This document shows, piece after piece, positions 38,840 through 50,279 of a stretch of 64,000 nt of DNA. The position numbers were made by a program, and so were the translations under genes. Position 1 is the first letter of the stretch, and each line of letters starts with the position of its first letter. The notes under the pieces are model-generated. The model saw only the letters and a program-made list of their open reading frames with translations. It made no database searches and had not been told where the DNA came from. Source of the DNA: Salipiger bermudensis HTCC2601 (GTDB taxonomy: Bacteria; Pseudomonadota; Alphaproteobacteria; Rhodobacterales; Rhodobacteraceae); contig NZ_DS022277.1 in NCBI RefSeq assembly GCF_000153725.1, positions 441,470 through 505,469 of the forward strand, written 5' to 3'.

Positions 38840-41065
38840 TCACTCCACCGGCAGGCGGTAGACCGAGACCATGTCGCCCACCGAGGGCTTGAGGATGGAG
38901 TTCCCGCCCGACACGAAGGCGACGTATTGCGCGCCGTCATGTTCGTAGATCGCCGGGTTAGACACCGAGGGCGCCTCGGTGAGGTCTTCCCAGAGTTCCT
39001 CGCCGGTCTGCAGATCGTAGGCGCGGACCTTGGCATCCATGGTGGCGCCGATGAAGATCAGCCCCGAGGCGGTCACTGCGGGTCCGCCGATGGTGGGCGA
39101 CCCCCACATCTCCGGCATGTAGAAGCCATAGCGCTGCGACGAGCCGAACGGTTTGCGCCAGACGATCTCGCCGGTGCTCATGTCGATGGCCGCCAGTTCG
39201 CCAAAGGGCGGCTTCCAGCAGGGCATGCCCCAGCGGTTCAGCGCGGTCTTGAGCGACATGCCGTAGGGCGCGCCCGTCTGCGGGTGGAAGCCGCTTTCAC
39301 CCGGGCCGGCCTCGCCGTTGATGCGGTCGTATTCCTCGCGCTCGTAGAGCTGGATGTACTGCACCACGTGGCTGAGATTGACCACCGCGAGCTGGCGCTC
39401 CGGGTCGAAGCCCACGCCGCCCCACTGCACCACGCCGGCGGAATTCGGATAGGCCCCGGCCCCGGCGCCCTCGGTGGTGGGCGGCTGGTACATGCCGGCA
39501 TATTGCATCTCGTCCCAGAGCGCCGAGCACTCGCCGAAGGAGGCGATATCGGCGAGGGGCCAGACGTCGGGCAGCGTCGACTGGTCGATCAGCGGCGCTG
39601 GCACGGTCGGGAAGGGCTGGGTCGGGGGATAGCGCTCGCCCTCGATGTCGCCGGCGGGGACCGCGCGTTCCTCGATCGGCCAGATATCCTCGCCGGTCTC
39701 GCGGTTGACCACGAAGAGGAAGCCCATCTTGGTGGCCTGCATCAGCGCCGGGATCTCCTCGCCGTCGACGGTGATGTCCATCAGCGTGGGCGCCGAGTTG
39801 ATGTCATAGTCCCAGATGTCGTGATGCACCCATTGCCGCGACCAGATCACCTCGCCGGTCTCGATGTCGAGCGCCGTGGTCGAGGTGGCATAGGGGATAT
39901 CCTCGGTGCGGTTGCCGCCCCAGTAGTTGGGCGACGGCGAGGCCACCGGCAGGTAGACGATGCCGCGCTCCTCGTCGGCGCTCATCGCGGTCCAGACATT
40001 GGCGGTGCCGGTGCGTTCGCGGATCTCTTCGGGGATGGTGTCGAAGGTCCATTCCAGCTCGCCCGTCTGCGCGTTGACCGAGAACACCGAGCCCGGAGGC
40101 GCCTCGGCCCAGTCCCAGTCATTGCCGGCCCAGCCGATGATGACGTGATCGTCGACGATGGTGGGTGGCTGCAGCAGGGACAGCGGCCAGCGGTCGTTGA
40201 CGGTGTTCCACTGGTTCACGTCGAGCACGCCGCCATCGGCAAAGTCCTCGCAAAGCGCGCCGTCATCGGCGTCGAGCGCGAAGAGCTGCGCGTCCATGGT
40301 GCCGAGATAGACGATGCGCTGGCAGGCCTCGCCCTCGACCGGCTCGGCGGCCTCCCAGTAGGCCACACCACGGTTTTTCAGGGCGGGCTGGGTCAGCGCC
40401 TCGAGGGTCGACTGGCTGTCGAAGGACCAAACCTCTTCGCCGGTGGCGGGATCGACCGCGAGCACCCGGTAGAACGGCGTCCCGATATAGAGCAGGTCGT
40501 TGGCGTAGATCGGCGTCGCCGACCAGACCGTCGCCGGCAGATCGCCGGAGCCGTCCGAGACGTCACCGGTCTCGAGCCGCCAGGCAAGCTCCAGCTCGCC
40601 GACATTCTCGGGCGTGATCTGGTCAAGCGGCGAGTACTTGGCGCCCGAAACCTGACCGTGGAAGCTCGGCCAGCCGGGCCCGGAGGCCGGCACCTTCGCA
40701 TCCGAAGAGGGCCGGGCCTGCGCGGTCTCGCTCTCGGGCTCGGCAGGGGTGTCCTCCGACGCGGCCTCCGCGCTGTCGGCTGAGGGCTCTTCCGACGCTG
40801 CCGCATCGTCTTCGGCGGTGTCAGGCTCGGCCGCGTCGCGGGCTGGCGCGGCGTCACCCTCAGCACCCGCCTCCGCGGGTTCGGCGGGCGCATCGTCCGC
40901 GTCGGCGGCCTCTGGCTCCGGCGCGGCCTCCTCAGACGCGGGCACACCGGTCTCCGGCGCCGCGGCCTCGGGTTCGCCGGTCGGCCCAGGGGTATCTTCC
41001 TGCTGTGCGAAGACGGGTACGGCAAGCAGGGTCAGGATGGCGGTGGATCGCAAAAGACGGTTCAT
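38840..41065 (-). CDS. PQQ-dependent glucose/quinate-type dehydrogenase, catalytic subunit
   Basis: This is a 741-aa periplasmic quinoprotein. A signal peptide (MNRLLRSTAILTLLAVPVFA) is followed by an unusual Ala/Glu/Asp/Pro-rich segment (about 22-125). The eight-bladed propeller starts at WPSFHGQVSGAKYSPLDQI. The mGDH-family blocks YLPVASPSPNYWGGNRTEDI, VHHDIWDYDINSAPTLMDIT, GVPYG-like GAPYGMSLKTALNRWGMPC and ATMDAKVRAYDLQTGEELW are present, as are several tryptophan-docking repeats. It lacks the five-segment membrane domain fused to E. coli Gcd. That part appears to be the separate upstream gene, whose TGA overlaps this ATG (ATGA). It oxidises an aldose or polyol in the periplasm and passes electrons to ubiquinone. 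The substrate is not predictable. Confidence 0.85.
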   Translation of the reverse strand: MNRLLRSTAILTLLAVPVFAQQEDTPGPTGEPEAAAPETGVPASEEAAPEPEAADADDAPAEPAEAGAEGDAAPARDAAEPDTAEDDAAASEEPSADSAEAASEDTPAEPESETAQARPSSDAKVPASGPGWPSFHGQVSGAKYSPLDQITPENVGELELAWRLETGDVSDGSGDLPATVWSATPIYANDLLYIGTPFYRVLAVDPATGEEVWSFDSQSTLEALTQPALKNRGVAYWEAAEPVEGEACQRIVYLGTMDAQLFALDADDGALCEDFADGGVLDVNQWNTVNDRWPLSLLQPPTIVDDHVIIGWAGNDWDWAEAPPGSVFSVNAQTGELEWTFDTIPEEIRERTGTANVWTAMSADEERGIVYLPVASPSPNYWGGNRTEDIPYATSTTALDIETGEVIWSRQWVHHDIWDYDINSAPTLMDITVDGEEIPALMQATKMGFLFVVNRETGEDIWPIEERAVPAGDIEGERYPPTQPFPTVPAPLIDQSTLPDVWPLADIASFGECSALWDEMQYAGMYQPPTTEGAGAGAYPNSAGVVQWGGVGFDPERQLAVVNLSHVVQYIQLYEREEYDRINGEAGPGESGFHPQTGAPYGMSLKTALNRWGMPCWKPPFGELAAIDMSTGEIVWRKPFGSSQRYGFYMPEMWGSPTIGGPAVTASGLIFIGATMDAKVRAYDLQTGEELWEDLTEAPSVSNPAIYEHDGAQYVAFVSGGNSILKPSVGDMVSVYRLPVE

Positions 41066-41403
41066 GCGACATCTCCTTCCGGTCCGGAAACGGCGGCCAG
41101 CCAGCCCACGGCGCAGAGCCCGAGCGCGGCCAGCATGATCCACTGGTGCAGCAACCATGCGGCGAAGGCGGTGAGAACGATGCCAAGCGCCAGAAGCAGC
41201 ATCAGCACGAACCGGGCGCCGCGGCTGCGGGCACGCACCATCAGCGCGCCACCGAAAAGAATGCAAAGCGCTCCGAAGGCGGCCGCGAGCGGCCCCCAGA
41301 CTCCGGTAACGCCGGTGAGCGGGGCGAAATAGCCGTAGAGACCGCAGCCGATGGCAACGATCGCAAAGACCATTATGACCGTGAGGCCATGGCGATATGA
41401 CAT
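41062..41403 (-). CDS. small four-helix membrane protein, probable anchor of the PQQ dehydrogenase
   Basis: This is a 113-aa protein with four hydrophobic segments (VIMVFAIVAIGCGLYGYF; VWGPLAAAFGALCILFGGAL; ARFVLMLLLALGIVLTAFAAW; IMLAALGLCAVGWLAAVS). AGGAG sits 6 bp before the ATG at 41403, which fixes the start; the open frame upstream has no such site. The gene overlaps the dehydrogenase start by 4 bp. Size, helix number and the GLYGYF/GP loop pattern resemble the N-terminal membrane domain of glucose dehydrogenase (Gcd), which anchors the enzyme and binds quinone. I infer that it does this job as a separate subunit. Confidence 0.7.
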   Translation of the reverse strand: MSYRHGLTVIMVFAIVAIGCGLYGYFAPLTGVTGVWGPLAAAFGALCILFGGALMVRARSRGARFVLMLLLALGIVLTAFAAWLLHQWIMLAALGLCAVGWLAAVSGPEGDVA

Positions 41404-41602
41404 GAGTGGCTCCTGTTCATGTGTCAGGGGCGATGCGCCGGGGAGCAGCACGCCGCCACACGCATGAGGAGTAGGGCGACACACGGCGCTGACAAATAAT
41501 TGAGAGCTTTTCGTGAGAATTGCCCGTGACGGCAGATCGGCGGGAACTCGCTGGCGTGACGGCGGGTTGATCTCCGATAGCCTTTGCCGACCGGAGCCAG
41601 TC

Positions 41603-42544
41603 ATGCCCGCAGAGACCTCTTTCGCCTCCCGCCCCGCCGAACTCGGTCGGGCCAGCTTGAAGGCCGCCGCCCTGCGCGTGAAGGACGGGATCGGCGAGGA
41701 CCGCCTTAGCCTGATCGCCGCCGGGGTCGCCTTCTTCGGGCTTCTGGCCATCTTCCCGGCGATCACGGCGCTGATGGCCGTGGCCGGGCTGTTCCTGACC
41801 CCGGCCGACGTGACCGACCAGATCCAGCAGATCTCGGCCATGCTGCCGGACCGCGCCGCCGAGATCGTCATCGATCAGGCCAAGAGCGTTGCCGGGTCGG
41901 ACCAGGGCGGGCTCGGTCTCGCGGCTCTGCTGGGCCTCGGGCTGGCGCTCTACTCGGCCTCCGCCGGTGTGGGCAACCTCGTGGCCGGGCTCAACGTCGC
42001 CTATGGCGAACGCGAGAGCCGGGGCTTCGTCAAGCTGAAGCTCACCACCATGGCGCTGACCTTCCTCTTGATCGTCGGCCTTGTGCTGGCCTTTGCCGGG
42101 GTGCTGATCCTGCCCGGCGTCCTCGCGGTGATCCCCCTGGGTGGCACGGCGGAATTGCTCGTCTCGGGCCTGCGCTGGGTTCTGCTGCTGGGCTTCACGG
42201 TGCTCGCCGTGGCGCTGATCTATCACTTCGGCCCCGACCGCCGCCCGGCGCGCTGGCGCTGGGTCACGCCTGGGGCCGCCATCGCCTGCCTCCTGTGGAT
42301 CGTCACCTCGGTGGGCTTCTCGATCTACGCGGAGAATTTCGGCAGCTATCAGGAAACCTTCGGATCGCTCGCCGGGGTGGTCATCCTGCTGTTCTGGCTC
42401 TGGATTTCGGCCTTCGTGGTCCTGCTTGGCGGGAAGATCAACGCCGAGCTCGAGCATCAGACCCGCGCCGATACAACGCGCGGTCCGCGCCTTCCGATGG
42501 GCGAGCGCGGCGCCGTCGTCGCCGACACCACGCCCGAGGGCTGA
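41603..42544 (+). CDS. YihY/BrkB-family membrane protein
   Basis: This is a 313-aa inner-membrane protein with about six membrane segments. Typical family blocks are DRLSLIAAGVAFFGLLAIFP, where related proteins have AAAxAFYxxLSLFP, then GGLGLAALLGLGLALYSAS, LNVAYGERESRGFVK and FGSLAGVVILLFWLWISAFV with ILLGGKINAE-like VLLGGKINAELEH near the end. Function is not established for the family; early ribonuclease BN claims were withdrawn. GGAG sits 6 bp before the ATG at 41603, better than the upstream ATG at 41513. It stops 3 bp before the convergent oxidoreductase gene. Confidence 0.85.
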   Translation: MPAETSFASRPAELGRASLKAAALRVKDGIGEDRLSLIAAGVAFFGLLAIFPAITALMAVAGLFLTPADVTDQIQQISAMLPDRAAEIVIDQAKSVAGSDQGGLGLAALLGLGLALYSASAGVGNLVAGLNVAYGERESRGFVKLKLTTMALTFLLIVGLVLAFAGVLILPGVLAVIPLGGTAELLVSGLRWVLLLGFTVLAVALIYHFGPDRRPARWRWVTPGAAIACLLWIVTSVGFSIYAENFGSYQETFGSLAGVVILLFWLWISAFVVLLGGKINAELEHQTRADTTRGPRLPMGERGAVVADTTPEG

Positions 42545-42547
42545 GCC

Positions 42548-43660
42548 TCAGGGCGCCAGCTGCCCCGCCACACGCTCGGCAATCGCCAGCGACGCGGTCA
42601 GCCCCGGGCTTTCGATACCGAAGAGATTCACGAGCCCCGCCACGCCGTGAGCCTCCGGCCCGTCGATGCGGAAATCTGCCGCCGGCTCACCAGGGCCCGA
42701 GAGCTTGGGCCGGATGCCGCAATAGGTCGGCGCGAGCGCGCCTGCCGGCAGCGCCGGCCAGTACCTGCGGATCTCGGTCTCGAAATGCCCGGCGCGCGCG
42801 CCATTGACCCGATAGTCGACGCCGTCGATCCACTCCACATCCGGCCCAAACCGCATGCCGCCGCCCAGATCGAGCGTCAGGTGCACGCCGAGACCGCCGG
42901 GCTCGGGCACCGGGTAGATCAACCGCGAAAACGCCGCCCGCCCGGGGAGCGCGAAATAATTGCCGCGTGCGTAGAGGGTCGTTGGGACGTGGGCCGCGCC
43001 AAGACCTTCGATGCGCGCCGCAAGCTCGGAGGCATGAAGCCCGGCGGCATTCACGAAGCGCGCGCAGCCCATGGTGAAGCGCTCGCCGCTGGCGACATCC
43101 TCGCTGGTCACCTCGAACCCGTCAGCCGTCGCCCGCACCCCGGCAACCCGCGTCCCGAGGCTCAGGAGCGCGCCGGCCTGTTCCGCCTGCCCCAGCAGCG
43201 ACAGCATCAGCGCGTGGCTGTCCACGATCCCTGTGGAGGGCGAGAGAAGCGCCGCCTTGCAGGCAAGCTCGGGCTCCATGGACAGAGCCTCGTCCGCCGG
43301 GATCAACCGCAGATCATGCACCCCCGCCGCCTTGGCCTTGGCACGGATCCCTTCCAGCGCAGAAACCTGCTCGTCTGAGGTCGCCACGATCAACTTGCCG
43401 CAGCGCCTGTGTGGCACGTCGAAGGCCTTGGCATAGTCGTAGAGCCGCGCCTTGCCCTCGACGCAGAGCTGCGCCTTCAGGCTGCCGGTGGGATAGTAGA
43501 TGCCGGCGTGGATCACCTCGGAGTTCCGCGACGAGGTGCCGGTGCCAAAGGCGTCCTCTGGTTCCAGGATCAGAACCTCGACGCCTCGCTGCGCGAGCGC
43601 CCGTGCGATGGCGAGCCCGACGACGCCCGCGCCGGCAATGATGCAATCGACCTTGTCCAT
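42548..43660 (-). CDS. FAD-dependent oxidoreductase, L-2-hydroxyglutarate oxidase-like
   Basis: This is a 370-aa DAO-family flavoprotein. It has an N-terminal dinucleotide fold, [20 protein letters not shown] and LILEPED, then the [20 protein letters not shown] block that is characteristic of the LhgO/YgaF group. A C-terminal FAD loop ([20 protein letters not shown]) closes it. LhgO-type enzymes oxidise L-2-hydroxyglutarate to 2-oxoglutarate and feed the quinone pool; some relatives act on other 2-hydroxy or amino acids. The ATG at 43660 is the first residue before the nucleotide fold; upstream codons look non-coding. It converges on the YihY gene. Confidence 0.82.
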   Translation of the reverse strand: MDKVDCIIAGAGVVGLAIARALAQRGVEVLILEPEDAFGTGTSSRNSEVIHAGIYYPTGSLKAQLCVEGKARLYDYAKAFDVPHRRCGKLIVATSDEQVSALEGIRAKAKAAGVHDLRLIPADEALSMEPELACKAALLSPSTGIVDSHALMLSLLGQAEQAGALLSLGTRVAGVRATADGFEVTSEDVASGERFTMGCARFVNAAGLHASELAARIEGLGAAHVPTTLYARGNYFALPGRAAFSRLIYPVPEPGGLGVHLTLDLGGGMRFGPDVEWIDGVDYRVNGARAGHFETEIRRYWPALPAGALAPTYCGIRPKLSGPGEPAADFRIDGPEAHGVAGLVNLFGIESPGLTASLAIAERVAGQLAP

Positions 43661-43805
43661 GCAGCGCTCATGCCATCGCGGCCCGGTCCGGGCAAGATCA
43701 GAGCGTGACACGCGCTCAGATCCACGCCCCATGGCGCGCCCGCGCTTCGGATGCTTTCCCCGATCTTACCCGTCGTCCAAGGCGTTGCGCGAAGACAACC
43801 GCCGA

Positions 43806-45011
43806 CTAGGCGGGCTCAGCGCGCCGCTGGGCCGTGACGCGGCCAAACAGCATCAACAGCAGAAGAACCGGCGCCGGTTGCAGGTTCCACGCAAAGGCCG
43901 CGAGATAGCAGAGGTAGGGCAGGAACCACGCCACGTACCAGGCGATCTGCGCCACCGATTCCGAACGCGTCGGGAACAGCCCCTTCGGATCCCCGACCCA
44001 GAGCACCAGCATGACCTGCAAGATCACGAGGTCATAGTAGAAGCTGTAGGGCAGCAACAGGAACGTGCCGAGGCTGAACCACGTGATCCAGTCGCGCAAC
44101 GTGCCCCCCTGCCCCGGCCAGCTGCGCCAGAGCAGCAGCAGCGTCAGCACCGCAACGCCCCCGTGCTGCAGGTAGGCCGCACCGGTCTCGAGCCCTGCAA
44201 GGCGCCCGGCGATGAACGCGGTCGGCATCAGCTTGAGCAAGAGCCCGCGCCACTCTTCCACCACCACCCGCTGCTGCGCGGTGGTCTCGGTGAGGAACAG
44301 GCGCCAAGGCTCGGCCCCGTAGAGCGCCAGTGTCAGCGCGACGATCACCGACAGGCAGACCGCCCCCGCCGCCACGATGCGCCATTGCCGACGCAGCAGC
44401 ACCATCGGCAGCGCCAGCAGCCCAAGATGCGGCTTGACCGTGAGCAGCGCCCAGCACAGCCCTGCCCCCAGCCAGCGCCGCCGTTCGGCCAGCGTCAGCG
44501 CCAGCAGCAGCAGCCCGGCGGTATAGGTGCCGTTCTGCCCGGCCAGAAGGTTGACCGTCACCGCCGGGGACAGCACGATCGGCAGAAGCCACGCCAGCGG
44601 CACCCCGGCAAGCCGTGCCCCGACGCAGGTCAGCGCCACACCGAGCAGCGTCCAGAGCCCCAGCGCCACGAAATACGGCAGGCTCGCGGCGAGCTGCGCC
44701 ACCGGGAACATGTGCGGCGGGTAGGACCAGTTGTGGATCGTGTAGTCGCGCCCGAGATGCGCCCGCATCGCCTCGGCATAGGCCTGCTGGTCGAACAGCG
44801 TGGTCATCTCGCCCTGCCCCAGCAGGGTGCCGGCGAAATGCAGGTTGAGGAAATCCCGGCCCAGCAGCAGACCGGCGGCGTCGAAGCCGCCCGCCTGCAG
44901 GCCGGAAAGATACAGCAGGTAAAGCGCCCCGGTGGCGACAAGGGTCAGCAGCAGCGTCGCGAAATATGCAAGCGACCGCGGATGTCCCGACGACACATTT
45001 CCTGATGACAC
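43806..45011 (-). CDS. GT87-type (DUF2029) membrane glycosyltransferase
   Basis: This is a 401-aa polytopic protein with about ten membrane segments. The GRDFLNLHFAG motif (about 50-60) contains the aspartate expected for the GT-C catalytic loop, and NWSYPPHMFPVAQLAASLPY and LLTVKPHLGLL match DUF2029/GT87 alpha-mannosyltransferase-like proteins using polyprenyl-phosphate sugars. The start is a GTG at 45011 with GGAG about 7 bp upstream; the frame continues but without membrane or family sequence. It may add a sugar to an external glycan or glycolipid. No link with the polysaccharide locus is shown other than being on the same replicon. Confidence 0.78.
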   Translation of the reverse strand: MSSGNVSSGHPRSLAYFATLLLTLVATGALYLLYLSGLQAGGFDAAGLLLGRDFLNLHFAGTLLGQGEMTTLFDQQAYAEAMRAHLGRDYTIHNWSYPPHMFPVAQLAASLPYFVALGLWTLLGVALTCVGARLAGVPLAWLLPIVLSPAVTVNLLAGQNGTYTAGLLLLALTLAERRRWLGAGLCWALLTVKPHLGLLALPMVLLRRQWRIVAAGAVCLSVIVALTLALYGAEPWRLFLTETTAQQRVVVEEWRGLLLKLMPTAFIAGRLAGLETGAAYLQHGGVAVLTLLLLWRSWPGQGGTLRDWITWFSLGTFLLLPYSFYYDLVILQVMLVLWVGDPKGLFPTRSESVAQIAWYVAWFLPYLCYLAAFAWNLQPAPVLLLLMLFGRVTAQRRAEPA

Positions 45012-45140
45012 GACGGCTCTCCGAGTTCGATCTTTCGGACGAAACCTGTCGAAGGGCCGGGCGCATCGCAAGCGCTGCCTCAGCGCCGCGCAGTCGTGCT
45101 CGGCAAGGTGTCGCGTTTTTGCCCGCGACCTGGCGTGAGC

Positions 45141-45168
45141 CCCCCGCCCTCGCACACGAGGACGGGGG
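45141..45168 (-). terminator. hairpin after the isocitrate dehydrogenase gene
   Basis: A 12-bp GC-rich stem with one mismatch (CCCCCGCCCTCG against CGAGGACGGGGG, loop CACA) begins 16 bp after the icd stop. It has no clear T-run, so it may be a weak intrinsic terminator or an RNA-stabilising hairpin. Confidence 0.55.
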
Positions 45169-45183
45169 AAGATCAGAAGCGGA

Positions 45184-47388
<2,205 letters not shown>

Positions 47389-47666
47389 GGTACTTTCGCT
47401 CCTCCGATGGATCTGGGGGGATGCCGATAAGCGGCAGGGGTGGTTGGGCAAGGGCTTAACATCCCCTTAGCGGGGCAGAAAGCCCCTATTGGCGGTGTTA
47501 GCGCGCAGGGCGGAGGGGAGACGCGCATCGCCTGCCCGAGCGATGGCGATGCGCCTGCCGAACGTCCCGGTTTCTCCCGTCCACCTTCGAAAGACCTCGA
47601 CAGGCGGCGCCAGCGTCACCAGATCGCCAGTCCCGGCGGCGTCACCTTGGCTTTGCGCGCAGAGGC

Positions 47667-48461
47667 TCAGCCCTTGCGCCGCCGGGTCATCCCGTAGGCC
47701 GGGTCATAGCCCACCAGCGCCAGCCCGAAGAACACCACGAAACTCAGACAGACCCAGAGCAGCGCCCAGCCGTTGAGCTCGAGATAGAGCGCAAAACGGA
47801 TCAGCTCGACCGCGTGGGTGAACGGATTCCAGGCGCAGATGTCGCGCAGCAGGGTCGAGCTCTCGGCCATCTTCCAGAGCGGGTAAAGCGCCGTCGACAG
47901 GAAGAACATCGGGAAGATCACGAAGTTCATCACCCCCGCGAAATTCTCGAGCTGGCGGATGGTCGAGGAGATCAGCAGCCCCAGCGCCCCCAGCATCAGC
48001 CCCGAGACCAGCAGCGCCGGCAGCACCAGCGCATAGCCCGCCAGCGGCAGCACGATGCCGAACCCGGCCGCGATGGCGAGGAAGACATAGACCTGCAGGA
48101 TCGACACCGCCACGCCCGCAAGCAGCTTGGAGAAGAGCAGCCACCAGCGCGGCAGCGGCGAGGTCAGCAGCAACCGCATCGAGCCCATTTCCTGATCGTA
48201 GACCAGCGACAGCGAGGACTGCATCCCGTTGAACAGCTGGATCATGCCGCACAGCCCCGGCACGATATAGACCTCGTAGGTGATGTAGGTCTGATAGGGC
48301 GGGATGATCGACAGCCCCAGCGCCGCGCGGAATCCGGCGGCGAAGACCACCAGCCAAACCAGCGGCCGGACGAGTGCGGCGAGAAAGCGCGAGCGCTGAT
48401 GGATGAAGCGCAGCGCCTCGCGGCGAATGATCGCGAGCATGGCGGTGAGATAAAGGCTCAT
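47667..48461 (-). CDS. ABC-2 type permease, PQQ-alcohol-dehydrogenase-associated
   Basis: This is a 264-aa ABC-2 exporter-type membrane protein with six hydrophobic segments. It has FLAALVRPLVWLVVFAAGF near the N-terminus, the EMGSMRLLLTSPLPRWWLL cytoplasmic loop typical of NodJ/DrrB-type permeases, and a segment ending FLSTALYPLW. It overlaps the ATPase gene by 4 bp (ATGA) and must form a transporter with it. From memory, ATPase/permease pairs of this kind recur beside PQQ alcohol dehydrogenase genes (PedC-type). The exported substrate is unknown. Confidence 0.83.
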   Translation of the reverse strand: MSLYLTAMLAIIRREALRFIHQRSRFLAALVRPLVWLVVFAAGFRAALGLSIIPPYQTYITYEVYIVPGLCGMIQLFNGMQSSLSLVYDQEMGSMRLLLTSPLPRWWLLFSKLLAGVAVSILQVYVFLAIAAGFGIVLPLAGYALVLPALLVSGLMLGALGLLISSTIRQLENFAGVMNFVIFPMFFLSTALYPLWKMAESSTLLRDICAWNPFTHAVELIRFALYLELNGWALLWVCLSFVVFFGLALVGYDPAYGMTRRRKG

Positions 48462-49180
48462 CGTGTCTCCTCCCCGCCGGTCATCTCGATGAAGACCTCG
48501 GCCAGCGGCCGGCCCTCGCGCAGCTTGGCGGCGGCGCGGTGCGCCAGCACCCGGCCCCGGTGCAGCACCACCACGTCGTCGTAGTCGCGGATTTCGTCCA
48601 CCAGGTGCGTGGCCCAGAACACCGTGAGCCCGCGCTCGGCCAGCCCGTGCACGTGGTCGACGATGGCCTGACGGCTCTTGAAATCGAGCCCCACCGTCGG
48701 CTCGTCGAGCAGCAGCACCTCGGGCTCGTGGATCAGCGCGCGGGCGATCTCCATGCGGCGGCGGTGGCCGCCGTTGAGGTCGCGCACCTTCTCGCCCGCC
48801 CGCTCGACCATGCCAAGCTGCGCCAGCGCGCGCTCGGAGCGCGCCTGCGCCTCGCGCCCGGATATGCCGTGCAGCGCCGCGAAGTACCGCATGTTGCGCA
48901 TCACCGACATGTCGAGATCCAGCGTCGGCTGCTGGAACACCACGCCGATCTTCGACAGCGCCGCGCGCGGCTCGCGCGCCAGATCGTGCCCGGCAACCGA
49001 GATCCGCCCCTCGCGGCTGACGAAAAGCCGGGTGAGCAGCGAAAACAGCGTCGACTTGCCGGCACCGTTGGGGCCAAGCAGCGCGGTGAACTTGCCCGGC
49101 CGCAGGGCAAAGCTTACCCCGTCGAGTGCGCGCTTGGCACCAAAGCTGTAGCCGAGGTCATTGATTTCCAGAGCGGTCAT
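48458..49180 (-). CDS. ABC transporter ATP-binding protein, PQQ-alcohol-dehydrogenase-associated
   Basis: This is a 240-aa ATPase. Walker A is LLGPNGAGKSTLFSLL (about 34-49), the Q-loop is GVVFQQPTLD, the signature reads DLNGGHRRRMEIARAL (LNGGH instead of LSGGQ), Walker B is VLLLDEPTVGLD, and the switch histidine is in FWATHLVDE. The LNGGH signature matches what I remember of the subfamily encoded beside PQQ-dependent alcohol dehydrogenases. It drives the ABC-2 permease encoded with a 4-bp overlap. It begins 46 bp after the importer-type permease gene, so all three may form one operon. Confidence 0.88.
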   Translation of the reverse strand: MTALEINDLGYSFGAKRALDGVSFALRPGKFTALLGPNGAGKSTLFSLLTRLFVSREGRISVAGHDLAREPRAALSKIGVVFQQPTLDLDMSVMRNMRYFAALHGISGREAQARSERALAQLGMVERAGEKVRDLNGGHRRRMEIARALIHEPEVLLLDEPTVGLDFKSRQAIVDHVHGLAERGLTVFWATHLVDEIRDYDDVVVLHRGRVLAHRAAAKLREGRPLAEVFIEMTGGEETR

Positions 49181-49226
49181 GCGGGCCTTTTGCGTGTCAT
49201 TGTTGTCGTGGGCGTTTCGCCGGGCA

Positions 49227-50030
49227 TCACCCGCGCCATCGGCGCACCCGACGCTCCCAGGGTTGCAGCACCAGCCACTCCACCGCCAGCATCACCGCGA
49301 TGAAGGAGAAGGCGTAGACCAGCACCATGGCCACGTCGAAGAGCTGGAAATACAGGTGGATCTGGAAACCGACGCCGTTCGAGCGGCCAAGGAACTCGAC
49401 CACCAGCACGATCTTCCAGATCACCGCGACGCCCGAGCGCGCGGCGGCGGTGACAAAGGGCGCGAGCTGCGGCAGCACCACGTGGCGCATCCGCGTGGCC
49501 CAGGGCATCCGGTAGACCCCGGCCATATCGTCGAGCCCCGGGTCGAGCGCCCGGGCGCCCTCGCGGATCACCGTGGCGACGTTGGGGATCTTGTTGAGTG
49601 TGACGGCCGCGATGGCGGCGGTCTCGGTGAGACCGATCCAGAGATAGCACAGCACGATCAGCACCAGCGCCGGCAGGTTGAGGAAGATCACCAGCCACGG
49701 ATCGAGCCAGCGATCCAACGCCGGAAGCCGCCCCATCGCCAGCCCCAGCGCGATGCCGAGGCTCATCGCCAGCACGAAGGCCCAGGCCACCCGACCGAGC
49801 GTGCGGCCCAGGTGAAAGAGCAACTCGCCCGAGCTAAGCGCCTGCACGAAGGGCTCGATCAGGTCCCATGGCTGCGGCAGCACCTGCGCGTCATCGGTCA
49901 GCGTGGCGGCCAGGACCCACAGCAGCACCAGCCCGCAGAGCGAGATCGCGGTCACCGCGACGCCCCCGGGCGCCCGGCCCGTGGCGCTCCCCGTGCGCTG
50001 CCAGCGCTCGGCCGTATCTTGTCCCTGCAC
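49227..50030 (-). CDS. importer-type ABC permease (SsuC/TauC-like)
   Basis: From the GTG start this is a 267-aa protein of the binding-protein-dependent transport family with about six membrane segments. The EAA-loop region is GARALDPGLDDMAGVYRMPW followed by LPQLAPFVTAAARSG, in the style of sulfonate/nitrate/taurine permeases. The GTG at 50030 lies 6 bp after GGAGG; upstream codons are low-complexity. Its cognate importer ATPase and binding protein are not adjacent: the neighbouring ATPase belongs by type and overlap to the ABC-2 permease. It may share that ATPase or use one encoded elsewhere. Confidence 0.8.
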   Translation of the reverse strand: MQGQDTAERWQRTGSATGRAPGGVAVTAISLCGLVLLWVLAATLTDDAQVLPQPWDLIEPFVQALSSGELLFHLGRTLGRVAWAFVLAMSLGIALGLAMGRLPALDRWLDPWLVIFLNLPALVLIVLCYLWIGLTETAAIAAVTLNKIPNVATVIREGARALDPGLDDMAGVYRMPWATRMRHVVLPQLAPFVTAAARSGVAVIWKIVLVVEFLGRSNGVGFQIHLYFQLFDVAMVLVYAFSFIAVMLAVEWLVLQPWERRVRRWRG

Positions 50031-50239
50031 GGGTCTCCTCCCCCTGCCTCCGGCGGGAAGCGTGGCCGCTTGTCCGGGCGGCGTCAATTGCTCCTAAGGG
50101 AGGAGGCGCATTTTCGTCGGGATCACCGCAGGATGGGCGAAATTGCCCAGGCTGCGATGCGCCCTCGCAACCACGGGTAAGACAGGCGCTACGCTCGCAA
50201 AGTCACAAACTCCGGGGACCGGAAAGGATCAAAGAAGGA

Positions 50240-50275
50240 GTCACGCGGCCGGCCCTCCCGACAGGGCCGCGTGAC
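50240..50275 (-). terminator. terminator of the small conserved gene
   Basis: A perfect 11-bp stem (GTCACGCGGCC with GGCCGCGTGAC, 14-nt loop) starts just after the stop codon of the gene at 50280 on the minus strand. It is followed by TCCTTCTTTG, a pyrimidine-rich but interrupted tract. Its position makes a terminator likely. Confidence 0.7.
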
Positions 50276-50279
50276 GGGA

